64,000 nt of DNA. Source: Nitrospira sp. GTDB lineage: Bacteria; Nitrospirota; Nitrospiria; Nitrospirales; Nitrospiraceae. Positions 42,580-50,252 of the stretch are shown piece by piece (position 1 is the stretch's first letter; every line of letters starts with the position of its first letter). The notes below the pieces were generated by a model. It made no database searches. It saw only the letters and a list, made by a program, of their open reading frames with translations, and was not told where the DNA came from. The stretch covers positions 124,001-188,000 of the forward strand of contig SPAW01000035.1 of the NCBI GenBank assembly GCA_005239465.1, in the 5' to 3' direction. The position numbers were made by a program, and so were the translations under genes.

Positions 42580-43521
42580 ATGCGCATTGTTTTTATGGGC
42601 ACACCGGAGTTTGCCGTCCCCTCCCTTGAGGCGTTACTCAAGTCGGAGGATCAGGTTGTTGGGATCGTCACCCAGCCCGATCGTCCGAAAGGTCGCGGGC
42701 ACGCTCTCGCGCCGCCGCCGGTCAAGGTGATCGCGCAACGCACGGGGGTTCCGCTCCTGCAGCCCCTCAAGATCAAGACGCCGGACTTTCTCGACGCGCT
42801 TGCTGCTTGGAATCCGGACCTGATTGCGGTCACGGCCTTTGGTCGCATCCTGCACGCGCCGATTTTGAATCTTCCACCGAAGGGCTGCGTGAATGTTCAT
42901 GGATCGTTATTGCCGAAATACCGTGGCGCGGCTCCTGTTCAATGGGCGGTAATCAATGGAGAAACAGAAACCGGCATTACGACAATGTTGATGGACGAAG
43001 GCATGGACACGGGTCCCGTGCTTCTGCAAGAGCGGATCTCAATCATGCCGGAGGATACGGCGGGAACATTGGCTCCCCGCCTTGCAGAACTCGGCGGGCG
43101 GCTGCTCGTCGAAACGATCAGACAGCTCAAGGCAGTTACGCTCACGCCCCGCGCGCAAGACAACTCTCAGGCCACGATGGCTCCTCTTCTAAAAAAGGAA
43201 GATGGTGTGATTAATTGGTCCCTCAGCGCTCAATCGATTGCCAATCGCGTTCGGGGACTGTCTCCGTGGCCGGGAGCCTACACCTTCCTTGGGCGCGATC
43301 GTTGGAACATTTGGAGTGCTGTTGCGAAGCCCGTGCGGAGAGACGAGCAGCCTGGAACAATTATCGCTGTCACAAAGCATTCACTTCAGGTAGTCACCGG
43401 TGATGGACTGTTGGAACTCGTCGAGATTCAGACTGCCAATTCGAAACGGATGACCGCCGCGCAGTTTCTTGCCGGTCATCGGGTCGGTGTGGGTGCTAGA
43501 TTGGGGCCCGGCGTCTGCTGA
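42580..43521 (+). CDS. fmt: Methionyl-tRNA formyltransferase
   Basis: MRIVFMGTPEFAVPSLEALL is the N-terminal formyltransferase fold. TQPDRPKGRGHAL, NVHGSLLPKYRGAAPVQWA (the catalytic Asn-His with SLLPKYRG loop) and TTMLMDEGMDTGPVL follow, then a C-terminal OB-fold domain that binds the tRNA. It transfers formyl from 10-formyl-THF to Met-tRNA-fMet. The gene is 87 bp from and divergent to the initiator tRNA gene and begins the run fmt-rsmB-rpe-pheS-pheT. The length of 313 residues is normal. Confidence 0.97.
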   Translation: MRIVFMGTPEFAVPSLEALLKSEDQVVGIVTQPDRPKGRGHALAPPPVKVIAQRTGVPLLQPLKIKTPDFLDALAAWNPDLIAVTAFGRILHAPILNLPPKGCVNVHGSLLPKYRGAAPVQWAVINGETETGITTMLMDEGMDTGPVLLQERISIMPEDTAGTLAPRLAELGGRLLVETIRQLKAVTLTPRAQDNSQATMAPLLKKEDGVINWSLSAQSIANRVRGLSPWPGAYTFLGRDRWNIWSAVAKPVRRDEQPGTIIAVTKHSLQVVTGDGLLELVEIQTANSKRMTAAQFLAGHRVGVGARLGPGVC

Positions 43522-43547
43522 CGTCACAATCCACTCCCGCGCACGCT

Positions 43548-44990
43548 ATGTCATCGATTCATGCACCTCACATCACTAATGCGACCGTTTCACCTGCGAG
43601 GGTTGCGGCGCTCTCAGCGCTTCTTGCCTATCACAGAGCAGAAGATATGGTCGATGATTTGTTTCACCAGGTGTGCAAGACTACCTTGTCCGACCCACGA
43701 GATCGGGCTCTGGCGATGGAACTGGTCTTTGGTGTATTGCGGCGGCAAGAAACAGTTGATTGGCGATTGGCACCGTTGCTCAAGAAACCACTCCCGCGCC
43801 TTCCCGTCGTTCTCCAAATGCTGCTGCGCCTCGGAGCCTACCAACTCTTGTACCTGGACCGAGTTCCCCCGTCGGCGGCGGTTCATGACACAGTCGCGCT
43901 CACGAAATCATACACCAAGAAACTCGGTCGCGACTGGAGTGGCTTCGTCAATGCGGTGTTGCGCAATCTCATCCGTTTGCCGGAGCCGGCGCTCCCTGAT
44001 TCTCTCGCCTATCCGGCCCAGGCCTTGTCCATTCGCCATTCTGTCCCGTTGTGGCTATGCCAACGATGGATCGACCGAATGGGGTTTGAGGAGGCCGAAG
44101 CCGCCTGCCAGTCCACCAGCTGCGTCCCTTCTGTCACCATACGCGTGAATCAACGGCGATTGACGAGAGCCGCTTTTCTCGATCGGCTCCAACAGCAAGG
44201 GATCTTGGCGCGTCCCACGACGATCAGCCCTGTCGGGGTTGTGCTTGAAAAAGGACAACTGGTGACATCCCTTCCCGGATTTCAGGATGGTGATTTCTAT
44301 GTCGAAGACGAAGCCGCCCAACTCATTCCCCCTCTCCTCGATCCGCAGCCAGGGGACCTCGTTCTCGATGCCTGTGCTGCGCCGGGAGGCAAGACCACGC
44401 ATCTAGCGGAGTTGATGGAGGATCGCGGCCACATTCTTGCCATGGATCGGCAGAGGACCCGGCTGGATCTCCTCCAAGAGAATTGTCGTCGCCTGGGAAT
44501 TACCATCGTCACCGCGGTTGTTGGAGATGCGCGAAAGCCGCTGGACGCTCTGCGTACTCTCAGCAAGGGCGGTGGCCAAACAAGCAGGTCCGCGATGGCG
44601 CCGAACGGATCGTTCGATCGAATTCTTCTCGATGCACCTTGCAGCGGGCTCGGGGTTCTACGCCGACATCCCGAAGCCAAGTGGAACAAACACACGGCGA
44701 TGTTTCGCCGGCATCACAATCTACAGAAGGAGATTCTCGAAGCGGTGTCTGCTGTCTTGCGGCCTGGTGGGGTGCTGGTCTATAGTACGTGCTCGGCAGA
44801 GCCGGAAGAAACTGAAGACGTGGTCACGCATTTCTGCCACGTCCATTCAGAATGGATGCGTGAGTCCGTGGCGCCGCGGCTTCCGTCAACTGCACTCCCC
44901 TTTGTGACCGCTCACGGCGCACTTTCGACCATGGGCAATAAGTGTGGGATGGACGGCTTTTATGCCGCCCGCCTACGAAAGGTTTCCTGA
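43548..44990 (+). CDS. rsmB: 16S rRNA (cytosine-967-C5)-methyltransferase
   Basis: A NusB-like N-terminal RNA-binding domain (about 15-150; DPRDRALAMELVFGVLRR) is followed by a Rossmann methyltransferase. VLDACAAPGGKTTHLAEL is the SAM site, LLDAPCSGLGVLRRHPEAK the motif IV catalytic Cys, and LVYSTCSAEPEE motif VI with the second Cys. This is the Fmu/RsmB type. The length of 480 residues is slightly long. The stop shares one base with the rpe start (TGATG), so translation is coupled. Confidence 0.94.
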   Translation: MSSIHAPHITNATVSPARVAALSALLAYHRAEDMVDDLFHQVCKTTLSDPRDRALAMELVFGVLRRQETVDWRLAPLLKKPLPRLPVVLQMLLRLGAYQLLYLDRVPPSAAVHDTVALTKSYTKKLGRDWSGFVNAVLRNLIRLPEPALPDSLAYPAQALSIRHSVPLWLCQRWIDRMGFEEAEAACQSTSCVPSVTIRVNQRRLTRAAFLDRLQQQGILARPTTISPVGVVLEKGQLVTSLPGFQDGDFYVEDEAAQLIPPLLDPQPGDLVLDACAAPGGKTTHLAELMEDRGHILAMDRQRTRLDLLQENCRRLGITIVTAVVGDARKPLDALRTLSKGGGQTSRSAMAPNGSFDRILLDAPCSGLGVLRRHPEAKWNKHTAMFRRHHNLQKEILEAVSAVLRPGGVLVYSTCSAEPEETEDVVTHFCHVHSEWMRESVAPRLPSTALPFVTAHGALSTMGNKCGMDGFYAARLRKVS

Positions 44991-45691
44991 TGGGCCAGCC
45001 GATCCTGATCGCCCCCTCCATTCTGTCCGCTGATTTTGCTCGGCTTGCCGATGAGGTGGCGGCGGTCGAACGGGCGGGTGCAGATTGGCTGCACATCGAT
45101 GTCATGGACGGGCATTTCGTGCCGAACCTCACGGTGGGTCCGCCGATTGTGGAGGCCTTGAAGAAGGTCACGAAGCTCCCGCTCGACGTTCATCTGATGA
45201 TCACCAATGCCGATGCGTTCATTCCGGATTTCGCCGCCGCGGGAGCGGACTATCTGACGGTACACGTGGAAGCCTGTCCGCACCTACATCGCGCGATTCA
45301 ATCGATCAAAGAGCGTGGAGTGAAAGCTGGGGTAACCCTCAATCCCGCAACACCCATCAATTCGCTCCAAGAAATTCTTGCTGACGTCGATCTGGTCCTG
45401 ATCATGTCGGTCAATCCTGGATTTGGCGGGCAGAAATTCATTCCCTCGGTGTTGAACAAGATCACGGCCGCTCGCGCCATGTTAGACCGGATCAAGAGCT
45501 CCGCGTTACTCGAAGTCGATGGGGGGGTCAAAGTCGACAACGCATCGCAGGTCATTGCAGCCGGAGCCACTGTGCTGGTTGCGGGCTCCGCCATTTTTTC
45601 GCAACGGGACTACGCTGGAACGATCGCGGCGATGCGATCCGCCGGCACCACAGCCGTGTCGTCGACACCGCACGCCTCGGCGCGTCGATAG
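44990..45691 (+). CDS. rpe: Ribulose-phosphate 3-epimerase
   Basis: A TIM barrel: ILIAPSILSADFARL, HIDVMDGHFVPNLTVGP with the metal-binding His and Asp, LDVHLMI, VLIMSVNPGFGGQKFIP and EVDGGVKVDN. It interconverts ribulose and xylulose 5-phosphate in the pentose phosphate pathway. The start is the ATG at 44990, overlapping the rsmB stop, giving 233 residues. The longer frame from 44942 lies within rsmB. The pheS gene follows after 10 bp. Confidence 0.96.
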   Translation: MGQPILIAPSILSADFARLADEVAAVERAGADWLHIDVMDGHFVPNLTVGPPIVEALKKVTKLPLDVHLMITNADAFIPDFAAAGADYLTVHVEACPHLHRAIQSIKERGVKAGVTLNPATPINSLQEILADVDLVLIMSVNPGFGGQKFIPSVLNKITAARAMLDRIKSSALLEVDGGVKVDNASQVIAAGATVLVAGSAIFSQRDYAGTIAAMRSAGTTAVSSTPHASARR

Positions 45692-45701
45692 GCAAGGCAG
45701 G

Positions 45702-47267
45702 GTGGATATCTCCGCACTCATCGACGGTCTACACCCCCTCGAAATCAAGGTCCTCACGGCGTTTGGGACAAGCCAGGCCGGGGTCAGCCTCGCCACGGAG
45801 CAGCTTGTCACGGCGACGACGCTCGAACCGTCTCAGCTGAGCATGGCGATCGAATGGTTGCTCGCCAAGCAGCTCCTCTCCGTCAAATCCGAAACGATAA
45901 CCCCGGTGGTATCGCTTACGAATATCGGGGAGACCTACTTCGAACAGTCTTCACCCATCGAACGCGTCCTTTCTGCGGCACGGGGAGTGTCGAGCACGGG
46001 GAAACGGCTCACCATCCCCGATCTTCATACCAAAGAAGGTCTCGATCCTTCTGATGTCAGCAAAGCGGTAGGTCGACTGAAGAAGGAAGGTGTGCTCTTG
46101 ATCGTGCAAGGCGGCTGCATTGAATCCACTGGGCGGCCCAGCCCAGCTGCCGAATCGATGCGCGCTCTTCTGCAGCAATTGCACGAGGCTCCACGTGAAT
46201 TGGAGAGCTTTCCCGAGTCGCACCGCCAGCTCATTCAAGACCATGCGGTCAAACGAGGGAATTCGAAGGAGCCCTTTCGCATCGACGATCGCGTGACACG
46301 GGCGTATGTACTGTCCTCGACGGGTGTGACCGCGGTAGATCATTTGGCCAAACAGGGAGTGGCTGAGGAAGTTTCGCAGTTGAGTCCGGAGTTGCTCAAA
46401 GACGGCAGCTGGCGAAATAAGCGTTTTAGAAAATACACCATCAGTTTACGCGCACCGCGAATTGGAACGGGGAAGAAGCATCCCTACCGTGAATTCTTGG
46501 ATACCGTAAAGACGAAATTGGTGAGCATGGGCTTCCAAGAGATGCGGGGATCACTCGTCGAAACCGAGTTCTGGAACATGGATGCGCTCTTCATGCCGCA
46601 GTTCCATCCCGCGCGAGACATCCATGATGTGTATTTCGTCAAAGAGCCGACGCATGCCACGCACATTGCCGAACCGTTCTTATCACGCGTGACCAAAGCC
46701 CACGAGAATGGGGGCACAACCGGCTCAACCGGATGGGGCTACACATTCGATAGCCAACGGGCCAAACGTCTGGTGTTACGGAGCCAGGGGACGGCCGTCT
46801 CGGCCCGGACCCTTGCTGCGGCTCCCGCGGTCCCGGGAAAGTATTTTTCGATCGCGCGCTGTTTTCGCTATGACCAGGTCGATGCGACCCACGCGACGGA
46901 TTTTTTCCAAGTCGAAGGAATTATGCTGGGTGAAGACATCAACTTCAGAACCTTGTTAGGGCTCTTGAATTTGTTCGCTCGCGAAGTTGCTCAAGCCAAA
47001 GAGGTGAAGTTTCTCCCGGCGTATTTTCCCTTTACCGAACCGTCGGTCGAACTCCACGTCCGCCATCCACGTTTGGGATGGATGGAACTCGGCGGGGCCG
47101 GTCTCTTTCGGCCGGAAGTGACACTGCCTCTCGGAGTGAGCGTGCCGGTGATTGCCTGGGGTCTGGGCCTTGACCGAATGGCCATGGTGGCGCTGGGCAT
47201 TCATGACATCCGGGAGCTGTTCACGGACAATCTGGACTTGATTCGGACAACCAAGGGATTCTTCTAG
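45702..47267 (+). CDS. pheS: Phenylalanyl-tRNA synthetase alpha subunit, archaeal/eukaryotic type
   Basis: From the GTG at 45702 (VDISALIDGLHPLEIKVL) the protein has 521 residues, against about 340 in typical bacteria. The first 200 residues form winged-helix domains (GVSLATEQLVTATTLEPS; DPSDVSKAVGRLKKEGV), as in archaeal and cytosolic eukaryotic PheRS, instead of a bacterial coiled coil. The catalytic part has EFWNMDALFMPQFHPARDIHD, KRLVLRSQGTAVSARTL (motif 2 region) and GLGLDRMAM (motif 3). It charges tRNA-Phe together with PheT. GGCAGG precedes the start. The frame open from 45519 overlaps rpe and is not used. Confidence 0.92.
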   Translation: MDISALIDGLHPLEIKVLTAFGTSQAGVSLATEQLVTATTLEPSQLSMAIEWLLAKQLLSVKSETITPVVSLTNIGETYFEQSSPIERVLSAARGVSSTGKRLTIPDLHTKEGLDPSDVSKAVGRLKKEGVLLIVQGGCIESTGRPSPAAESMRALLQQLHEAPRELESFPESHRQLIQDHAVKRGNSKEPFRIDDRVTRAYVLSSTGVTAVDHLAKQGVAEEVSQLSPELLKDGSWRNKRFRKYTISLRAPRIGTGKKHPYREFLDTVKTKLVSMGFQEMRGSLVETEFWNMDALFMPQFHPARDIHDVYFVKEPTHATHIAEPFLSRVTKAHENGGTTGSTGWGYTFDSQRAKRLVLRSQGTAVSARTLAAAPAVPGKYFSIARCFRYDQVDATHATDFFQVEGIMLGEDINFRTLLGLLNLFAREVAQAKEVKFLPAYFPFTEPSVELHVRHPRLGWMELGGAGLFRPEVTLPLGVSVPVIAWGLGLDRMAMVALGIHDIRELFTDNLDLIRTTKGFF

Positions 47268-47284
47268 CGCACGAGCGACGATCC

Positions 47285-49003
47285 ATGCCGACGATTTCGA
47301 TCTTCAAAGACGATTTTGAAACACTGCTGGCAGGACCCCAGGCCCGCACGTCACCCGTCTCTCTGGAGCAGCTTGAGGAGTGGCTGATGCTCGTGAAGGG
47401 TGAGATCAAGGGGCACAATCCTGAAACGGGCGAACTGCGTATCGAACTGCAAGACAGCAATCGCCCGGATCTCTGGTGCTGCGAGGGAATTGCACGGCAG
47501 ATTCGGATCAAACAACAGGGAAAACTGAAGCCGTACCCGTTCCTCAAGCAGAAGCCTCGGGCGACGCAGCTGCTGATGGTAGTCCCTGGACTTGAACGAG
47601 TCCGTCCGCACATCGCGGCCTGTACGGCGCGCGGATATCGAGTCACCGAAGAAGGGCTCGCCCAACTCATCCAAACACAAGAGAAACTTGCAGATATCTT
47701 TGGTCGCAAGCGCCGGACGGTCTCCATTGGGCTCTATCAGCTAGCAAAGATCCAGTTTCCGGTCACCTACGATCTTGTGAAGCCGGATCAAGCCAGGTTC
47801 ATACCCCTGGGCATGGAGACGGTGATGACCCTCTCAGAAATTCTCATGGTCCATCCCAAGGGGCTTGAGCATGGGCACATTCTCGAGGGGCAGGATCGGC
47901 TTCCTCTTCTTCGCGATGCGAAGGGCCAAGCGCTGTCCTTCCCCCCCATCATCAATAGCCGAGAGATCGGCGAAGTGCGGGTCGGCGATGAAGATCTATT
48001 TGTCGAAGTCACAGGCACAGACCTGCCGATGGTGGTTCTTACGCTCAATATTCTCGCCGCCAATCTGGCTGACCGCGGAGCTACCATCGAGCCGATTGAG
48101 ACACGGTATCCATATAAGACCGCGCTGGGAAAATCAGTCGTCACGCCTCAGGATTTGAACAAGCCGCGCACGATCACGATGGAAACTATCGAGCAGGCCC
48201 TTGGTCAAAAACTGGGTGCGCCCAAGGTGAAGAAAGCCCTGGAGGTCTACGGTTACAACGTGTCTGTGGGAAAGAAGACCGTGAAGGCGACGCCGCCGCC
48301 CTATCGGCAGGATCTCCTCCACGCGATGGATGTGGTCGAAGATGTGGCGATCAGTCGTGGGTACCATGAATTCCTTCCGGTCATGCCGGCCCAGTTTACC
48401 GTCGGCGGATTGTCGAGGATCGAGCAACTGTCCGATCGCGCGCGCGAACTGATGGTGGGACTCGGCTTCCAAGAAATCATTTCGAACATCCTCGGATCAC
48501 CGGAGGCCTACTGCGACGCGATGGGTCTCGGCGAGACGGAGTGGGGGCGGATGGTTGCGGTGGACAATGCGATGGCGTTGACCTTCTCCTGCCTGCGGCA
48601 ATGGATGCTTCCCTCCTTGCTGCGGGTCGAAGCGGCGTCGAGCCGGGCCTTCTATCCACATCGCCTGTTCGAAGCCGGCGAGGTCGCGATCCCTGATCCG
48701 TCGCACGAGCTTGGCTCGCGTACTTCGACGGTGCTGAGCGCGGTCTTGGCCCATACCACCGCGCATTTTTCTGAAATTCACTCATGCCTGGACGTGCTGT
48801 TGTATCACCTCGATCGCCCGTATACGCTCGAACCGCTGGCGCATCCCTCGTTTCTGGAAGGCCGCGTGGGAAGGATTGTCTCGGATAGAGTGCCGCTCGG
48901 CGTCATCGGAGAACTGCACCCCGAAGTACTGGAGCGATGGCAGATCGGAGTCCCGGTCGTCGCGCTTGAGGTAAACCTCACTCAACTCGCAGAGTCGAAA
49001 TAA
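47285..49003 (+). CDS. pheT: Phenylalanyl-tRNA synthetase beta subunit, archaeal/eukaryotic type
   Basis: The protein begins MPTISIFKDDFETLLAG and has 572 residues. Bacterial PheT is near 800 and carries extra N-terminal tRNA-binding (EMAP-like) and C-terminal ferredoxin-like anticodon domains. The B3/4 editing region (IPLGMETVMTLSEILMVHPKG, then SREIGEVRVGDEDLFVEVTGT) and the B5 and core parts (DVVEDVAISRGYHEFLP) are present. It pairs with the archaeal-type PheS 17 bp upstream. The gene converges on rplT with a gap of about 80 bp. Confidence 0.92.
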   Translation: MPTISIFKDDFETLLAGPQARTSPVSLEQLEEWLMLVKGEIKGHNPETGELRIELQDSNRPDLWCCEGIARQIRIKQQGKLKPYPFLKQKPRATQLLMVVPGLERVRPHIAACTARGYRVTEEGLAQLIQTQEKLADIFGRKRRTVSIGLYQLAKIQFPVTYDLVKPDQARFIPLGMETVMTLSEILMVHPKGLEHGHILEGQDRLPLLRDAKGQALSFPPIINSREIGEVRVGDEDLFVEVTGTDLPMVVLTLNILAANLADRGATIEPIETRYPYKTALGKSVVTPQDLNKPRTITMETIEQALGQKLGAPKVKKALEVYGYNVSVGKKTVKATPPPYRQDLLHAMDVVEDVAISRGYHEFLPVMPAQFTVGGLSRIEQLSDRARELMVGLGFQEIISNILGSPEAYCDAMGLGETEWGRMVAVDNAMALTFSCLRQWMLPSLLRVEAASSRAFYPHRLFEAGEVAIPDPSHELGSRTSTVLSAVLAHTTAHFSEIHSCLDVLLYHLDRPYTLEPLAHPSFLEGRVGRIVSDRVPLGVIGELHPEVLERWQIGVPVVALEVNLTQLAESK

Positions 49004-49080
49004 GAAGGAGAGCGACGGTCTGCCGCTCTCAAGATCTATTCCAGTTTAACCAGGCGAAAATCGTGCAAGGGGCATTGGCG

Positions 49081-49449
49081 TTAAGCAGACGCTGGAGTGA
49101 GGGGTTGCTTGGCAAGGCCGACGAGTTTCTCGAACCCCGTGGTATCCTTGATCGCCATATCCGACAACACTTTTCGATCCAACAGCACATTGGCTTTCTT
49201 GAGGGCGTTAATAAACCGGCCGTAGGTCAGTCCTTGCGCCCGAACCGCAGCGCTGATGCGCGCGATCCACAGTTGGCGGAAATCCCGCTTTCTGTTCTTC
49301 CGGCCGACATATGCGTACGCCTGACCTTTATCCACGCTCTCTGTCGCCGAACGGAACAGCCGGCTTTTTCCTCCGTACTGTCCCTTGGCCAACTTCAGCC
49401 GTTTGTTTCTTCGATGTCTGGTTTTTGGTCCACCTTTCGCGCGAGGCAT
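49081..49449 (-). CDS. rplT: 50S ribosomal protein L20
   Basis: PRAKGGPKTRHRRNKRLKL, KGQYGGKSRLFRSA, AYVGRKNRKRDFRQLWIARI and LTYGRFINALKKANV are the standard L20 sequence in 122 residues. It binds 23S rRNA early in assembly and often represses its own operon. It is last in thrS-infC-rpmI-rplT. Confidence 0.98.
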   Translation of the reverse strand: MPRAKGGPKTRHRRNKRLKLAKGQYGGKSRLFRSATESVDKGQAYAYVGRKNRKRDFRQLWIARISAAVRAQGLTYGRFINALKKANVLLDRKVLSDMAIKDTTGFEKLVGLAKQPLTPASA

Positions 49450-49495
49450 GATTCAATACTCCTTTTGATTTCTAAGAGGCCCTCTTTGTTAGGAC

Positions 49496-49690
49496 CTATT
49501 TATACGGGAGCAGCCGATTCAATGACAAGGTGGCCGTGGCGTCCACGACTTCCGTGCCGCTCAAGCGGCGCTTGCGGTTACGTCCCTTATGGCTCAGCAG
49601 GTGCCGTTTGCCCGCCTTGCGTCTCATGATCTTTCCGGTGCCGGTCCTTGCAAAGCGCTTGCTGGCGCCTTTGTGCGTTTTGACTTTCAT
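49496..49690 (-). CDS. rpmI: 50S ribosomal protein L35
   Basis: A 64-residue very basic protein: [36 protein letters not shown], the L35 signature. It lies between infC and rplT as in most bacteria. Confidence 0.98.
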   Translation of the reverse strand: MKVKTHKGASKRFARTGTGKIMRRKAGKRHLLSHKGRNRKRRLSGTEVVDATATLSLNRLLPYK

Positions 49691-49732
49691 GGGGTGGATT
49701 CCTTTGGCTAATCAGTTACAGCATCACGTTCG

Positions 49733-50242
49733 TTAATTCTTCGGAGCCACGATCATGATCAAGCTCCGTCCTTCCATGCGGGGGGCATACTCGATCGTGC
49801 CCGTTTCTGCCAGTTGCGCGATGACCGAGTTCATCAGCGTTCGCCCCATCTCCTGATTGGCCATCTCTCGCCCGCGATAGGTGAGGGTGACCTTCGTTTT
49901 ATTTCCTTCTTCCAGGAACCCTTTCATCTGTCGGATCTTGATTTCCAGATCATGCTTGTCTGTCCGCGGCCGTAGCTTGATTTCCTTCACCTGCGTGGAC
50001 TTCTGATGGCGCCGACTCTGATGCTCCTTCTTACTAAGCTCATACTTGTACTTACCATAATCCATAATCCTACAGACCGGCGGCGCGGAGGTGGGAGCCA
50101 CTTCGACCAAGTCATAGCCGCCCTCTTGAGCTTGACGAAAGGCGTCTGGTGTCGGAAGGATCCCGAGTTGTTCACCCTCCGGACCAATCACCCGTACTTC
50201 TCGGACCCGGATCTCACGATTCACGCGCAGTTTGGGAACGAT
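49733..50242 (-). CDS. infC: Translation initiation factor IF-3, probable ATC start
   Basis: IF-3 sequence with an N-domain (REVRVIGPEGEQLGILPT, VCRIMDYGKYKYELSKK) and a C-domain (KEIKLRPRTDKHDLEIKI, EMANQEMGRTLM). The conserved protein begins VPKLRVNREIRV. No ATG or TTG lies at that point. ATC at 50240-50242 follows GAGGTG with a five-base spacer, giving 169 residues. The next candidate, GTG at the NREIRV position, has no ribosome binding site. A rare start codon is expected, since IF-3 rejects such starts and so represses its own gene, as with AUU in E. coli. The ATG frame reaching 50482 lies inside thrS. Confidence 0.9.
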   Translation of the reverse strand: MVPKLRVNREIRVREVRVIGPEGEQLGILPTPDAFRQAQEGGYDLVEVAPTSAPPVCRIMDYGKYKYELSKKEHQSRRHQKSTQVKEIKLRPRTDKHDLEIKIRQMKGFLEEGNKTKVTLTYRGREMANQEMGRTLMNSVIAQLAETGTIEYAPRMEGRSLIMIVAPKN

Positions 50243-50252
50243 AGGCCACCTC

